NCBI RefSeq assembly: GCF_009754945.1
Contig: NZ_WPIN01000012.1
Span: 186,001-250,000 of the forward strand
Source: Spirosoma arboris
GTDB taxonomy: Bacteria > Bacteroidota > Bacteroidia > Cytophagales > Spirosomataceae
Direction: 5' to 3'
Length of the DNA stretch: 64,000 nt
Shown here: positions 48,969 through 57,392 of the stretch, piece after piece
How the letters are laid out: each line of letters starts with the position of its first letter
How positions within the stretch are numbered: the stretch's first letter is position 1
Program-made: the position numbers and the translations under genes
The notes under the pieces: generated by a model
What the model was told of the DNA's origin: nothing
What the model saw: the letters and a program-made list of their open reading frames with translations, nothing else
Database searches by the model: none

Positions 48969-51659
48969 TTACTCCGAACGAAGTGAGGTAACCGGGTCCA
49001 TTAAAGCCGCTTTCACACTCTGAAAACTCACCGTTAGCAAGGTGACCACCAACGCACCCGTGCCCGACGCGACAAAAATCCACCACGAAATCTCCGTATG
49101 GTATTTGTATTTCTGGAGCCAGTTATCGAGGTAGTACCAGGCAATGGGTGTGGCAATGCCGAAGGAAATAAAGACCAGCAGCACAAAATCTTTTGAGAGT
49201 AAGCCCCACAGGCTGAACACCGATGCGCCTAATACTTTCCGAACGCCAATTTCTTTTGTACGCTGTTCAGCCACGAACGAAGCCAGTCCAAACAGGCCCA
49301 GACAGGAGATAAAAATGGCCAGTATAGCGAAGAATGTAGCCAATGTGCCAATGCGCTCTTCGGCAGCAAATTTTTTGGCGTATTCCTGATCGGCAAATTT
49401 GTAGTTGAAGGGCGATGCAGGATTATATTTCTGAAAAACAGCCCCAATTTTACTGACTGCTTCACTGGCACTTGTATTGGGGTTCAGCTTAATATTTACA
49501 AAATTTCCGCTGAAATTGCCCAGGTAAAAAAGCGTTTGCTTTACAGGCTCATAAGGCGACTCCATCACCATGTCTTTAATGACGCCAATCACTTTATAGG
49601 TCAAAAAACCATCCTGGGTTTTTTCTCTGACTATCTGACCCACTGGATTTTTCAAACCCATAAATTTCACAGCGGCTTCATTTAAAACCAGGCCCAATGA
49701 ATCAGTGGCGAATGCTCTTGAGAAGTCCCGACCTTCTTTAAATTGCCAGCCTACCGTTTTACCAAATTCGTGTGTTACACCAATGACTGCAAAATTGGCG
49801 TCCTGATTCGGGTCTTTTCCGGCCCAATCAAAGCCCCCGTTATTATTCCAGACACCCGTCAATGGACTTTCTGACTCGGCCATTTCGACAACTGCCCCCG
49901 ACTTTATTAGATCGTCGCGAAAGGCGTCGTAATGATTATGAATATCAGCCGTAGTCGTCTGTACGTAAAGCAATCCATTCCGGCTATAGCCAATGGGTCG
50001 ATTTTTGGCAAATTGAATCTGTCGAAAAACGATGATGGTACCGATGATCAACGCAACGGATACAGTGAACTGGATAACAACCAATACCTGACGAGGAATA
50101 GCTGCAAAACGACCTACCCGGAAAGTACCTTTCAGGATTTTAACGGGTTGAAACGACGATAAATAAAAGGCGGGATAACTGCCCGAGATCAGCCCAGTAA
50201 GGAAGCAAAAACTGATGCCCAACAGCCAGAATACAGGTGTTGACCAAAGCATGGTCATTTTCTTATCGGCAACGTCGTTGAAAAATGGCAGAATGAGTTG
50301 CACTAAAAGCAACGAAATCGCAAAAGAAATGAAAACGACTAACAGCGATTCGCTTAAAAACTGACCAATTAACTGACTACGAATTGACCCGACTGCTTTG
50401 CGAATACCAACCTCTTTAGCCCGTTTTTCGGAACGAGCCGTACTCAGGTTCATGAAATTGATGCAGGCCAGCAGCAGAACAAACGCCCCGATAATCCCAA
50501 ACAACCAAACAAACTGAATCCGACCGCCTACGTTTACGCCGTTTTTAAATTCCGAATACAAATGCCAATTGCTCATTGGCTGGAGGAAAATTTCGGGCTT
50601 TTGCTTGGCTTCTTCTTTATCTATATGCTGGAGTTTAGCCTCTTTTATCTTTGCGGATACAGCCTCCATACCGGCTGAATGATCGGCAAGCTGGACAAAG
50701 ATTTGAAACGAATTATTACTCCACCTATCCTGAGAATTTTTCACCCAGTCGCGGATAGCCACATTCACCTGCCAGGGAACGAGGTAATCAAGGTTATTGA
50801 ATTGAGTATTATAGGGTAAATCTTCGTAGACGCCCGTAACTTTCACAGCGATTTGATTATCTATTTTCAGCACTTTACCCATTGGATCACCTTCGCCAAA
50901 AAAGGCATTAGCCACGGATTCGGAAATCATAATGGAATAAGGCTCTTTCAGCCCCGCCCGTGTGCCTTTGAGCATCTTTAACGAAAGCATGTCAGGGGCG
51001 CCTGGTTCGATATAATTACCAGCCTTCCACAATTTCTTATCGCCAACCGATAACGTATGGCCTTCTGTCCAGGAGGATAACAAAACGTGCTTGAACTCAC
51101 TCCCATAGGTTGTACGCAGTTCGTTGGCTAACGGTAAAGGCACGGAAAGTTGCGTAACAGTTTCACCATTCACATTGTAATGCTGCATGACCGTTGCAAT
51201 ACGGTCGTAATTTTTATGGTATTTGTCAAACGACAGTTCATCATAAATCCAAAGGCCAATCAGCATAGCTATGGCCATACCAACGGCCAGCCCACCAATA
51301 TTGATGAACGAATACACCTTGTTTCTGACCAGATTTCGAAACGCGATTTTCAAATAATTCCGTAGCATGACTGTATTTGTTGGATTAGGATATGTACCGA
51401 AGCGTCGGTGATGCGGCACTCCGACCGCCGGTTGTCGTCTAATAATCGAAGGCCGAACATAGGCCAACACTTCTCGCCAATACCGACGTCGGGCCTTGGC
51501 TTCGCCCCATTGGGCTACCTGTAAAGCATAGCGTTCATACAAATCACCGAGCACTTCCTCCCGCAGATGCGGAGCACAAAGCCACTCTATGAACCAGGTA
51601 ATCCATTTCGGAGCATACTGATGATTCGGCTTTCTCGAGCTTGATTTTTCAGGCTTCAT
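48969..51659 (-). CDS. P10: prefix-domain FtsX permease with two modules, promoter-proximal
   Basis: 896 aa from MKPEKSSSRKPNHQYAPK, a start 16 bp after the PadR stop; the longer frame to 51761 would overlap PadR by 86 bp and is rejected. The prefix is the most divergent of the array (ITWFIEWLCAPHLREEVLGDLYERYALQ), with a longer N-terminus and a longer linker (PAVGVPHHRRFGTYPNPTNTV) before Met98. TM1 is NIGGLAVGMAIAMLIGLWIYDELSFDKYHKNYDRIA. Coupling motifs are KEVGIRKAVGS and KEIGVRKVLGA; it ends PVTSLRSE. As the gene next to PadR it may be the founder of the array (inference). Confidence 0.93.
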   Translation of the reverse strand: MKPEKSSSRKPNHQYAPKWITWFIEWLCAPHLREEVLGDLYERYALQVAQWGEAKARRRYWREVLAYVRPSIIRRQPAVGVPHHRRFGTYPNPTNTVMLRNYLKIAFRNLVRNKVYSFINIGGLAVGMAIAMLIGLWIYDELSFDKYHKNYDRIATVMQHYNVNGETVTQLSVPLPLANELRTTYGSEFKHVLLSSWTEGHTLSVGDKKLWKAGNYIEPGAPDMLSLKMLKGTRAGLKEPYSIMISESVANAFFGEGDPMGKVLKIDNQIAVKVTGVYEDLPYNTQFNNLDYLVPWQVNVAIRDWVKNSQDRWSNNSFQIFVQLADHSAGMEAVSAKIKEAKLQHIDKEEAKQKPEIFLQPMSNWHLYSEFKNGVNVGGRIQFVWLFGIIGAFVLLLACINFMNLSTARSEKRAKEVGIRKAVGSIRSQLIGQFLSESLLVVFISFAISLLLVQLILPFFNDVADKKMTMLWSTPVFWLLGISFCFLTGLISGSYPAFYLSSFQPVKILKGTFRVGRFAAIPRQVLVVIQFTVSVALIIGTIIVFRQIQFAKNRPIGYSRNGLLYVQTTTADIHNHYDAFRDDLIKSGAVVEMAESESPLTGVWNNNGGFDWAGKDPNQDANFAVIGVTHEFGKTVGWQFKEGRDFSRAFATDSLGLVLNEAAVKFMGLKNPVGQIVREKTQDGFLTYKVIGVIKDMVMESPYEPVKQTLFYLGNFSGNFVNIKLNPNTSASEAVSKIGAVFQKYNPASPFNYKFADQEYAKKFAAEERIGTLATFFAILAIFISCLGLFGLASFVAEQRTKEIGVRKVLGASVFSLWGLLSKDFVLLVFISFGIATPIAWYYLDNWLQKYKYHTEISWWIFVASGTGALVVTLLTVSFQSVKAALMDPVTSLRSE

Positions 51660-51675
51660 AACTGGCTCAGAGTTA

Positions 51676-52011
51676 TTACTGCCAATCCAGTAATAAATGT
51701 GAATCGATGCGCTCCCAGAGTCGGTTTCGAACGGCACGCACATCCTGCAGGATGCGGCCACCTAACGCCGAAACGGTGAACAGGCGCTTCCGGCGTCCTC
51801 CCCGCTCGGCGGTAGCTTCGCCCAGAAAGGACGAGACATATCCTTTCTGCTCCAATCGTTGCAGAGCAGCGTGAACTGCACCTGTACTAACCGAATTGCC
51901 CGTTTCCCGCTCAAGTTCTTCGGCAATGACAACCGAATATGCTTTGGGGGAAAGTGCGGCTACAGCCAGCAAAACTACCTCCTCAAACTCGCCTAAATCA
52001 CTGCGTCGCAT
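51676..52011 (-). CDS. PadR-family transcriptional regulator of the permease array
   Basis: 111 aa, a typical small PadR: winged HTH with EFEEVVLLAVAALSPKAYSVVIAEEL (about 8-33), recognition region VSTGAVHAALQRLEQKGYVSS (about 41-61), wing TAERGGRRKRLFTVSALG (67-84) and a short C-terminal dimerisation helix. PadR proteins usually repress and respond to small ligands. Genes of this type commonly lie directly before prefix-domain permeases; here the gap to P10 is 16 bp. A promoter-like motif and tandem palindromes lie 57-171 bp upstream and could be its operator or a separate activator's sites. Confidence 0.93.
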   Translation of the reverse strand: MRRSDLGEFEEVVLLAVAALSPKAYSVVIAEELERETGNSVSTGAVHAALQRLEQKGYVSSFLGEATAERGGRRKRLFTVSALGGRILQDVRAVRNRLWERIDSHLLLDWQ

Positions 52012-52067
52012 GAACCGAACGTTTGGCTATTGAACATTAGAATCTGATTTCCTCTATTTCCGTATAT

Positions 52068-52081
52068 CAAATGATCTGCCA
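52068..52081 (-). promoter_or_regulatory. sigma-54-like promoter motif before PadR/P10-P1
   Basis: The minus strand reads TGGCAGATCATTTG, matching TGGCA-N6-TTTG. It departs from the standard -12 GC, as A follows TTTG. It ends 57 bp from the PadR ATG. The same motif at 63213-63226 sits at almost the same distance from the second PadR. Confidence 0.5.
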
Positions 52082-52145
52082 AAAGAAAAAAAGGCCTAAT
52101 CCAGGCTAAAAAGGGCTTTTCTTACGTGCAGAGGCTTATATACAT

Positions 52146-52182
52146 TGTCCGTTTATGGACAAAAAGTGTACGCATCTGGACA
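52146..52182. promoter_or_regulatory. tandem TGTCC-N6-GGACA sites upstream of the array
   Basis: TGTCC-GTTTAT-GGACA (52146-52161) and TGTAC-GCATCT-GGACA (52167-52182) start 21 bp apart. Both are imperfect palindromes of the same type and lie 78 bp (left edge to left edge) from the promoter motif. The same arrangement occurs at 63291-63328. Confidence 0.65.
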
Positions 52183-52193
52183 GGTTCCGGCAT

Positions 52194-52228
52194 AAAAAAA
52201 GGCCGCGTTACAACGCGACCTTTTTCTT
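52194..52228 (-). terminator. terminator of the M14 peptidase gene
   Basis: The minus strand reads AAGGTCGCGTT-GT-AACGCGGCCTTTTTTT, a 10-bp stem with one G-T pair followed by a T-run, 26 bp after the peptidase stop. Confidence 0.8.
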
Positions 52229-52253
52229 ATCTGATGGAGATTAAGAACAACTC

Positions 52254-54830
52254 TTAATTGCCAACCATAAATACTGCATTACTAAACAACAGCTTACCAT
52301 TGTACCAGAAACCCCGGAATAGCGGATCATCGGCCAGGTACACAATACTACCCCGACCATAGGTCTGAACACCCATGAGCAAGGTATTTTTCAGTTTCTC
52401 TTTAGCGTTTTTACCCGAAAAACCAGCTACATAGTTGTCGGTTTTTAAATAGCCAACATTCCAGCCATCTTTCAGGAAATCGAAATTAAAGGCGTTCTGG
52501 ACAAGTGAGTAATAACCGTTTGTCAGCCCAAAGCCTAGTGGGTGAGTCGTATCGATATTCACCCGATAAATACTGCCGGGTATGTCATCAGAAATAGCTG
52601 CCCGCTCCCGGTTAGCGTAGGTTGTGACGGAATCGGCAGCATTCCCCTTTTTAGCTTTATCCTTATCAGCGGGCTTGTCTTCTTTCTCTTTCAGGGCAAA
52701 GCCGTCTTTACCGGCCAGAAATGATGCAGCTCGCTCCATAGCAATGAGCTTCCCTCCTGCCCGAACCCATTCTTTGATGGCCGACAGAACTCGCTCATTC
52801 AGGAAACGACTGTAATTGTAGTTCGTTGGCAGAATGAGTACGTCGAACTTACTCCACTCAACGTTGCCCAGCGAATTCATGTCCAGCAATGTGATCGGAT
52901 AATTCAACTCCTGGTCGAAGAAATGCCAGACTTCACCGGCCGAAGGAGGTGGCGTACCATCGCCAAGTACAACAGCCACTTTCGGCGCTTTAAGACCTGT
53001 CACATAATCCGAACCAAAATCGGAACCGGTCGTTACAAAGCCTGTTTGCACGCCTACTACATCCGCACCTGCCTGAGTAGCAGCCTGCATTACCAGCGTA
53101 CCCAGCCGATCACCAACACGCTCATTCCCTGTTCGGGTAATAATTAGTGTGCCAGATGGATACGTTTTACCCTCAACTTCAAATTGCTTTTCAGCGGCTC
53201 TTACCCGAATTTTCTGTTTCAGTAAGGACGCCAATGTTTGCACAGCCGGCACCGACTGCCAACGAACGAGGTAGGCATAAGCGGTAGCGGGCAACGTAGC
53301 CGCAGCGGGGGCAGTGGGAGCCGTTGATGTAGGTGTCAGGCGAGTGGTAACGCCATAAGTTTGTAAGCCAAACGCGTAGGGTAACGACCAGGCCGTAATG
53401 TCATAAGTCGCAGAATCCTCCAGCGCCGAATTTTGCTCGAACAGGATTTTAAGCAGGGTAGATTTAGGCTGATAGGCGCTAATCACAATATCTTCAGCCG
53501 CTACCGATACACTTTTATCCGTCTTCTGAGTGGTGTAATTGAACCCACCAGCTACCGTCTGCGCTTTACCTGCATAGCCAAAACTGATTTTGTTACGGTC
53601 CAAAAGTTGTTGCAAAGCCTTCAGGCGCCCAGCATCGCCATTTGATTTGATCACGTAGCTCTTATAAGCGCCAATGGGCGTGTTCCGCGATTTGTCAAAG
53701 AACTGACCGAATTCCTTCACTATTTCGGCAGGCCGATCGGCTACTGATTCTAGTGTAGCAATACTGGCCGTATAATGGTGATCGATCCGCTGACGAAGGG
53801 TAAGCGTATCGCCGTCCGCTTTTTCAATCGCTAAGCCAGCCCGGCCGCTTCCCCCCTGCTCGTAGGTCATCCCAATGGCACCATTATAGGTTGGATACGT
53901 GTCGCCATAGCTGGGGTAAAATAAGTCGAAGCGTTCGCGGGTGTAATAGAGCCAGCCACTTTTGTCGAAATAACGGCTGCAGTATTCACCAATCGTTTGC
54001 TGGAATTTTCGTTGGTATGGAGTGATATCTTCGTGATACGGCTTGGCAGAAGGCGCAAAATAATAGGGACTTTCAACCCCCATCTCGTGAAAATCGCCGT
54101 GCAATTGGGGCATCCATTGCTGATAAAGCGCCATTCGTTGCTGCGTAATTTCCTGCGTTTGCCAGGCCCAGTCGCGGTTAGGATCGAAGAGGTAATGTGT
54201 ATAACGACCACCGGGCCAGGGCTCGCTATGTTCGCGGGCCGATGGTGTAGGGTTCGGATTACGGCCAAGCATCTGATTATACCAGTTCACATAACGATCG
54301 TGGCCATCGGGATTCAAACCGGGGTCAAGAATAACGACTGTCGAATTCATGATTTTCTGCGAAACGGCATCGGATGTATTTAATAACCGATACAACACGT
54401 CCATAAACGCTTCGGAGCTAACGGCCTCATTGCCATGAACGTTGTAGCTAAGCCAGGCAATAGGTGGTTGAGCCGCCGATGTTGGGCTTCCCTCCATCAG
54501 GCCAATACGCTTTAAGTTGTTGGTCCGAATTTCTTCCAGGCGAGCCATGTTTGCTTCTGACCCAAGCGCCACAACCATGAGCTGGCGACCTTCGTAGGAA
54601 GTTCCATAGGGAATTAGTTTAATACGATTGGGTAGCTGCCGGGCTACCTGTTCGGCATAGGCTATTACACGGTGATGGGGGGTAAATCGGTCGCCAATCT
54701 TGTAGCCAAGAAACTGGGCGGGTGATAACAAGGTAGTTGATGAAGAGGTAGACGTTTGAGCCAGAGCTGACTCGGTCTGGACGGATAACGACGCGACCGC
54801 CAGACCCGCCAGCAATAAAATGTGTTTCAT
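52254..54830 (-). CDS. secreted M14 family zinc carboxypeptidase
   Basis: 858 aa with a signal peptide (MKHILLLAGLAVASLSVQTESALA). The M14 catalytic domain (about 35-370) shows zinc ligands in HGNE (His132, Glu135) and His244 or His248 (LHGDFHEMG). The substrate-binding DPNRDW has Asn218/Arg219, and the likely catalytic Glu324 lies in MTYEQGGSGRAG. The C-terminal half (about 400-858) is a beta-rich and class-I amidotransferase-like region (PKVAVVLGDGTPPPSAGEVWHFFDQ, WSKFDVLILPTNYN), as in the large Bacteroidota M14 proteins. It probably degrades peptides outside the cytoplasm. It is monocistronic, with a terminator behind it. Confidence 0.92.
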   Translation of the reverse strand: MKHILLLAGLAVASLSVQTESALAQTSTSSSTTLLSPAQFLGYKIGDRFTPHHRVIAYAEQVARQLPNRIKLIPYGTSYEGRQLMVVALGSEANMARLEEIRTNNLKRIGLMEGSPTSAAQPPIAWLSYNVHGNEAVSSEAFMDVLYRLLNTSDAVSQKIMNSTVVILDPGLNPDGHDRYVNWYNQMLGRNPNPTPSAREHSEPWPGGRYTHYLFDPNRDWAWQTQEITQQRMALYQQWMPQLHGDFHEMGVESPYYFAPSAKPYHEDITPYQRKFQQTIGEYCSRYFDKSGWLYYTRERFDLFYPSYGDTYPTYNGAIGMTYEQGGSGRAGLAIEKADGDTLTLRQRIDHHYTASIATLESVADRPAEIVKEFGQFFDKSRNTPIGAYKSYVIKSNGDAGRLKALQQLLDRNKISFGYAGKAQTVAGGFNYTTQKTDKSVSVAAEDIVISAYQPKSTLLKILFEQNSALEDSATYDITAWSLPYAFGLQTYGVTTRLTPTSTAPTAPAAATLPATAYAYLVRWQSVPAVQTLASLLKQKIRVRAAEKQFEVEGKTYPSGTLIITRTGNERVGDRLGTLVMQAATQAGADVVGVQTGFVTTGSDFGSDYVTGLKAPKVAVVLGDGTPPPSAGEVWHFFDQELNYPITLLDMNSLGNVEWSKFDVLILPTNYNYSRFLNERVLSAIKEWVRAGGKLIAMERAASFLAGKDGFALKEKEDKPADKDKAKKGNAADSVTTYANRERAAISDDIPGSIYRVNIDTTHPLGFGLTNGYYSLVQNAFNFDFLKDGWNVGYLKTDNYVAGFSGKNAKEKLKNTLLMGVQTYGRGSIVYLADDPLFRGFWYNGKLLFSNAVFMVGN

Positions 54831-54865
54831 GTATGCGATGAAAAAAATGAGAAAGCTAACCTCCT

Positions 54866-54873
54866 CAAAAATA
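54866..54873 (-). promoter_or_regulatory. possible -7 box of the M14 peptidase gene
   Basis: The minus strand reads TATTTTTG, a perfect TAnnTTTG, 36 bp before the ATG. A TTTG lies 15 bp upstream, shorter than the usual 19-21, so this is tentative. Confidence 0.35.
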
Positions 54874-54924
54874 GCAGTAAATCGACCACAAACCCTTTTT
54901 TTAGAAAAATTTTAGTGGTCAGTG

Positions 54925-54954
54925 TTGCATTTTAAAAACATCGCCTTACCTTTG
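54925..54954 (+). promoter_or_regulatory. Bacteroidota-type promoter of tRNA-Glu
   Basis: TTG (54925-54927), 19 bp, then TACCTTTG (54947-54954): an exact fit to the TTG-N19-TAnnTTTG consensus, 59 bp before the mature tRNA. Confidence 0.75.
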
Positions 54955-55013
54955 CACCACGATTCGCCACCAGGGCAGCCACAAGCCAAACTGATGGGTC
55001 TTTTAAACAAGAC

Positions 55014-55085
55014 GGCCGATTCGTCTAGCGGTTAGGACATCGCCCTTTCACGGCGGTAACACGGGTTCGATTCCCGTATCGGTCA
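55014..55085 (+). tRNA. tRNA-Glu (anticodon TTC)
   Basis: The cloverleaf is complete. The acceptor GGCCGAT pairs with ATCGGTC (one G-T); the D-arm is TCTAGCGGTTAGGA; the anticodon stem TCGCC/GGCGG holds loop CTTTCAC; the T-arm is ACGGG-TTCGATT-CCCGT; the discriminator is A. 72 nt; CCA is not encoded. A single plus-strand gene among minus-strand neighbours. Confidence 0.95.
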
Positions 55086-55112
55086 CTAACAATTGCCACT
55101 GCGGTGGAGCAA

Positions 55113-55145
55113 AAGCCCTGAATCTTCAATGATTCAGGGCTTCTT
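55113..55145 (+). terminator. terminator after tRNA-Glu
   Basis: AAGCCCTGAATC (55113-55124), loop TTCAAT, complement to 55142, then TCTTTG. A stable 12-bp stem with a short T-rich tail, 28 bp after the tRNA. Confidence 0.8.
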
Positions 55146-55177
55146 TGTTTTAACTCAAAAAGTCTGTTTGAGCCAGG

Positions 55178-56611
55178 TTAATCACCTGCTGAAACGGTGG
55201 TTTTAATGAACGAATAGGGAGGCAAATCAACACCCTTGAAGCTTCTGAGAGTAACTAAGGTTTTCCAGGGGTAATTGAAAATAAGTTGATTAAGAGTCCC
55301 TTTGACCAGATTCAGTGTAAATCGTACCGTCCTACCGTTATCTGACCAGTCCAATCCATTATTTTGTCGGGTAATCTCCAGACGCTCCTGTTTCAACTTA
55401 CCCTGTTCGCTGACAGCCCGGATTACATCAAATGAGCTAAGCTCTTTCATGGGCTCGGAGAAGTGAATCACAAAAGTAGCAAGGGTATCTTCAATCGTTT
55501 TGTTGGCCAGGTTACAATCGGTGATCAACGGCTTACTAAGATCGGGTTGTCGCAAACCAATCTGTTTAATGAAGATTGGGTATAAGTCCTTGAGTGTCTG
55601 TCCTGGTTTACGATAATGATAAAGTGTAGCCAGCTCCCTGTTAAATAAGGAACTGGCGTAAAAGCCACGGGTTTCATTCTGTAGTGCCCAATCGGTATTG
55701 ACTTTGGCAGTCACGTCTGGGAAATAAGTTTGGGTGTAGAGATCATACACCGCCCAGGTCATATACTCATTAAACGTAGCCAGACTATCCTGCTCATAGC
55801 CACTGCCGGTATCCCATTTCTGATTACTAAAGTTAGCCTTCAGCAAAGTCCGGTATTGATCTGTAAGGGGGTTAACAAAGGCATGATCCAATTCGGTAAA
55901 GAGCATATGGGTACCAGAAGCAATCGCTTCCTGACTAACCGTACGAACGGCTTTACCGGTCAGCAAAAAATTGGGTAACGTGATAAAATCCGTGCCCACA
56001 TCCCCTACCATCCGGTGACAGTTCATACGCCCTACCAACGGAGACAAGACAATGGCATAGGAGGTAATTTCCTGACGTTTACCCAATTCTTTTTCTAAGA
56101 ATTGGAGCATCTCTGGGTAACGTTGCGAGGCTAGATAATCAGTTGCCAGACGTTGATAATAGGGAAGATGATCTTTATAGAATTGTCGAAAACCGGTGAC
56201 CTTTACAAAGTCGTCGACCAGTTCCAGGTTCTCTTCAAACGGGTTAAAGCCTCGATTTGCCGTAAACGCCAACGTCCTGACCAGATGGCTATCTTTATTA
56301 AAATCGAACGCATAGGCATCCGTTCTGAAGCTGAGATAACTTTCCCACTTTTCCCGCGAATAATTCACCTTAGCCAGCAGCGGGTGGCTGGCATACTGGT
56401 CAAAGTGCAGCCTCACTTCCTGGTAGTAGGCCGATTGTTGCGACACCTCCCAGGGATCGCTTTTTCCATAGTCGGTAAGGGCTAAAATAATGTTAGCCAG
56501 CTCATAGGTTTCGGATAATCTGATGAGTTGATGATCCCTGGTTTCTGCTTTACCGATAAGGCAGGAAGCGGCCAAAATGAGCACAAGTAGGACGGCTGAT
56601 AATTTTGTCAT
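55178..56611 (-). CDS. DUF4932 family protein with degenerate metallopeptidase motif
   Basis: 477 aa, exported: a hydrophobic N-terminus with AASC at 13-16 could be a signal peptide or a weak lipobox. The body (about 30-360) fits the DUF4932 pattern (RLSETYELANIILALTDYG, YYQEVRLHFDQYASHPLL). The position where I expect a HExxH zinc motif before FVNP reads TELDH (239-243), so the first His is missing; a possible third ligand is Glu282 (FNEYMTWA). The last about 110 residues look Ig-like (FVIHFSEPMKELSSFDV). It may be an inactive or altered peptidase. It lies 34 bp downstream of the LytTR regulator, so it may share its transcript. Confidence 0.72.
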   Translation of the reverse strand: MTKLSAVLLVLILAASCLIGKAETRDHQLIRLSETYELANIILALTDYGKSDPWEVSQQSAYYQEVRLHFDQYASHPLLAKVNYSREKWESYLSFRTDAYAFDFNKDSHLVRTLAFTANRGFNPFEENLELVDDFVKVTGFRQFYKDHLPYYQRLATDYLASQRYPEMLQFLEKELGKRQEITSYAIVLSPLVGRMNCHRMVGDVGTDFITLPNFLLTGKAVRTVSQEAIASGTHMLFTELDHAFVNPLTDQYRTLLKANFSNQKWDTGSGYEQDSLATFNEYMTWAVYDLYTQTYFPDVTAKVNTDWALQNETRGFYASSLFNRELATLYHYRKPGQTLKDLYPIFIKQIGLRQPDLSKPLITDCNLANKTIEDTLATFVIHFSEPMKELSSFDVIRAVSEQGKLKQERLEITRQNNGLDWSDNGRTVRFTLNLVKGTLNQLIFNYPWKTLVTLRSFKGVDLPPYSFIKTTVSAGD

Positions 56612-56645
56612 CAGAGTGGTGATAAAATTTGAGTGTATATATCGG

Positions 56646-57392
56646 CTACAGGTTTAGCGCTTTCTTTATCACTTCTTTTTTACCTCTGGATATCGGCACT
56701 TCTGTACCATTGGTCAGCAGCAGAAAATCGCCAAATTCTTTCTTCCAGCTTTTGATAAAGGCTGTGTTCACTAAATGAGATTGATGACAGCGAATGAAGC
56801 TATAGTCCCGGAGAATTTCTTCGTATTCATAAATGGGTTTGCAAACAAGCAAGGCGTCGCCGTCGACTAAAAAGAAGGTTGTATAGTTGTTAGACGATTC
56901 ACAGCGAATGATCTCACTGGTCTTCACAAATCGGGTTTCCCTAGTGGTCGCCAACGCCAGACGCTGCTCTTCTTTAGAGGGCTGGGTCTTGAGCAGTTGC
57001 ATCAGATTTTCCAACTGCTGATTCTGGACTTTTAGCTGTCGTTGTTTACTAGCTTTAGCCACCGCTGCCTGCAACTCAGCAATATCTACGGGTTTGAGCA
57101 GATAATCTACTGCCGCAAAACGCATCGCCTGAATGGCATACTGATCATAGGCCGTCACAAAGATGATTTCAAAATCGTACTGAGCCAGGCTACGTAACAT
57201 GGCAAATCCATCCTGATCGGGCATCTGAATGTCCAGAAAGAGCAGGTCTGGTTGATAGGTATACAACCCCACTTTACCCTGTTCGGCACTCAACGCTACA
57301 GCGCATACGTCTACCTGTGGACAGTACATTGCTAGCAAGGCCCGAAGGTTGTCCAGGTTATGTTGCTCGTCATCAATCAGAATCGCTTTCAT
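56646..57392 (-). CDS. LytTR-family response regulator (second pair)
   Basis: 248 aa from MKAILIDDEQ. Receiver with Asp54 (LLFLDIQMPD) and DYLLKPVD, a short coiled linker (about 120-145) and a LytTR DNA-binding domain (FVKTSEIIRCESSNNYTTFFL, SFIRCHQSHLVN, GTEVPISRGKK). The start ATG overlaps the kinase stop as ATGA, which settles the start against the longer MVY form. The coupled kinase is at 57389-59017. Confidence 0.94.
   Translation of the reverse strand: MKAILIDDEQHNLDNLRALLAMYCPQVDVCAVALSAEQGKVGLYTYQPDLLFLDIQMPDQDGFAMLRSLAQYDFEIIFVTAYDQYAIQAMRFAAVDYLLKPVDIAELQAAVAKASKQRQLKVQNQQLENLMQLLKTQPSKEEQRLALATTRETRFVKTSEIIRCESSNNYTTFFLVDGDALLVCKPIYEYEEILRDYSFIRCHQSHLVNTAFIKSWKKEFGDFLLLTNGTEVPISRGKKEVIKKALNL

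Noticed and set aside
51660..51761. 34-residue N-terminal extension of P10 into PadR
   Set aside because: Would overlap most of the PadR C-terminus; no other member has such an extension, and an ATG lies 16 bp after the PadR stop.
52068..52081. Standard Bacteroidota TTTG-N19-TAnnTTTG promoter before PadR
   Set aside because: No correctly spaced pair was found in either PadR upstream region, unlike the clear one before tRNA-Glu.
52194..52228. Hairpin as part of the PadR operator
   Set aside because: The T-run and position 26 bp after the peptidase stop fit a terminator better.
55014..55085. tRNA-Glu as attachment site of a genomic island
   Set aside because: No integrase gene and no direct repeat of the tRNA 3' end was noticed in the window.
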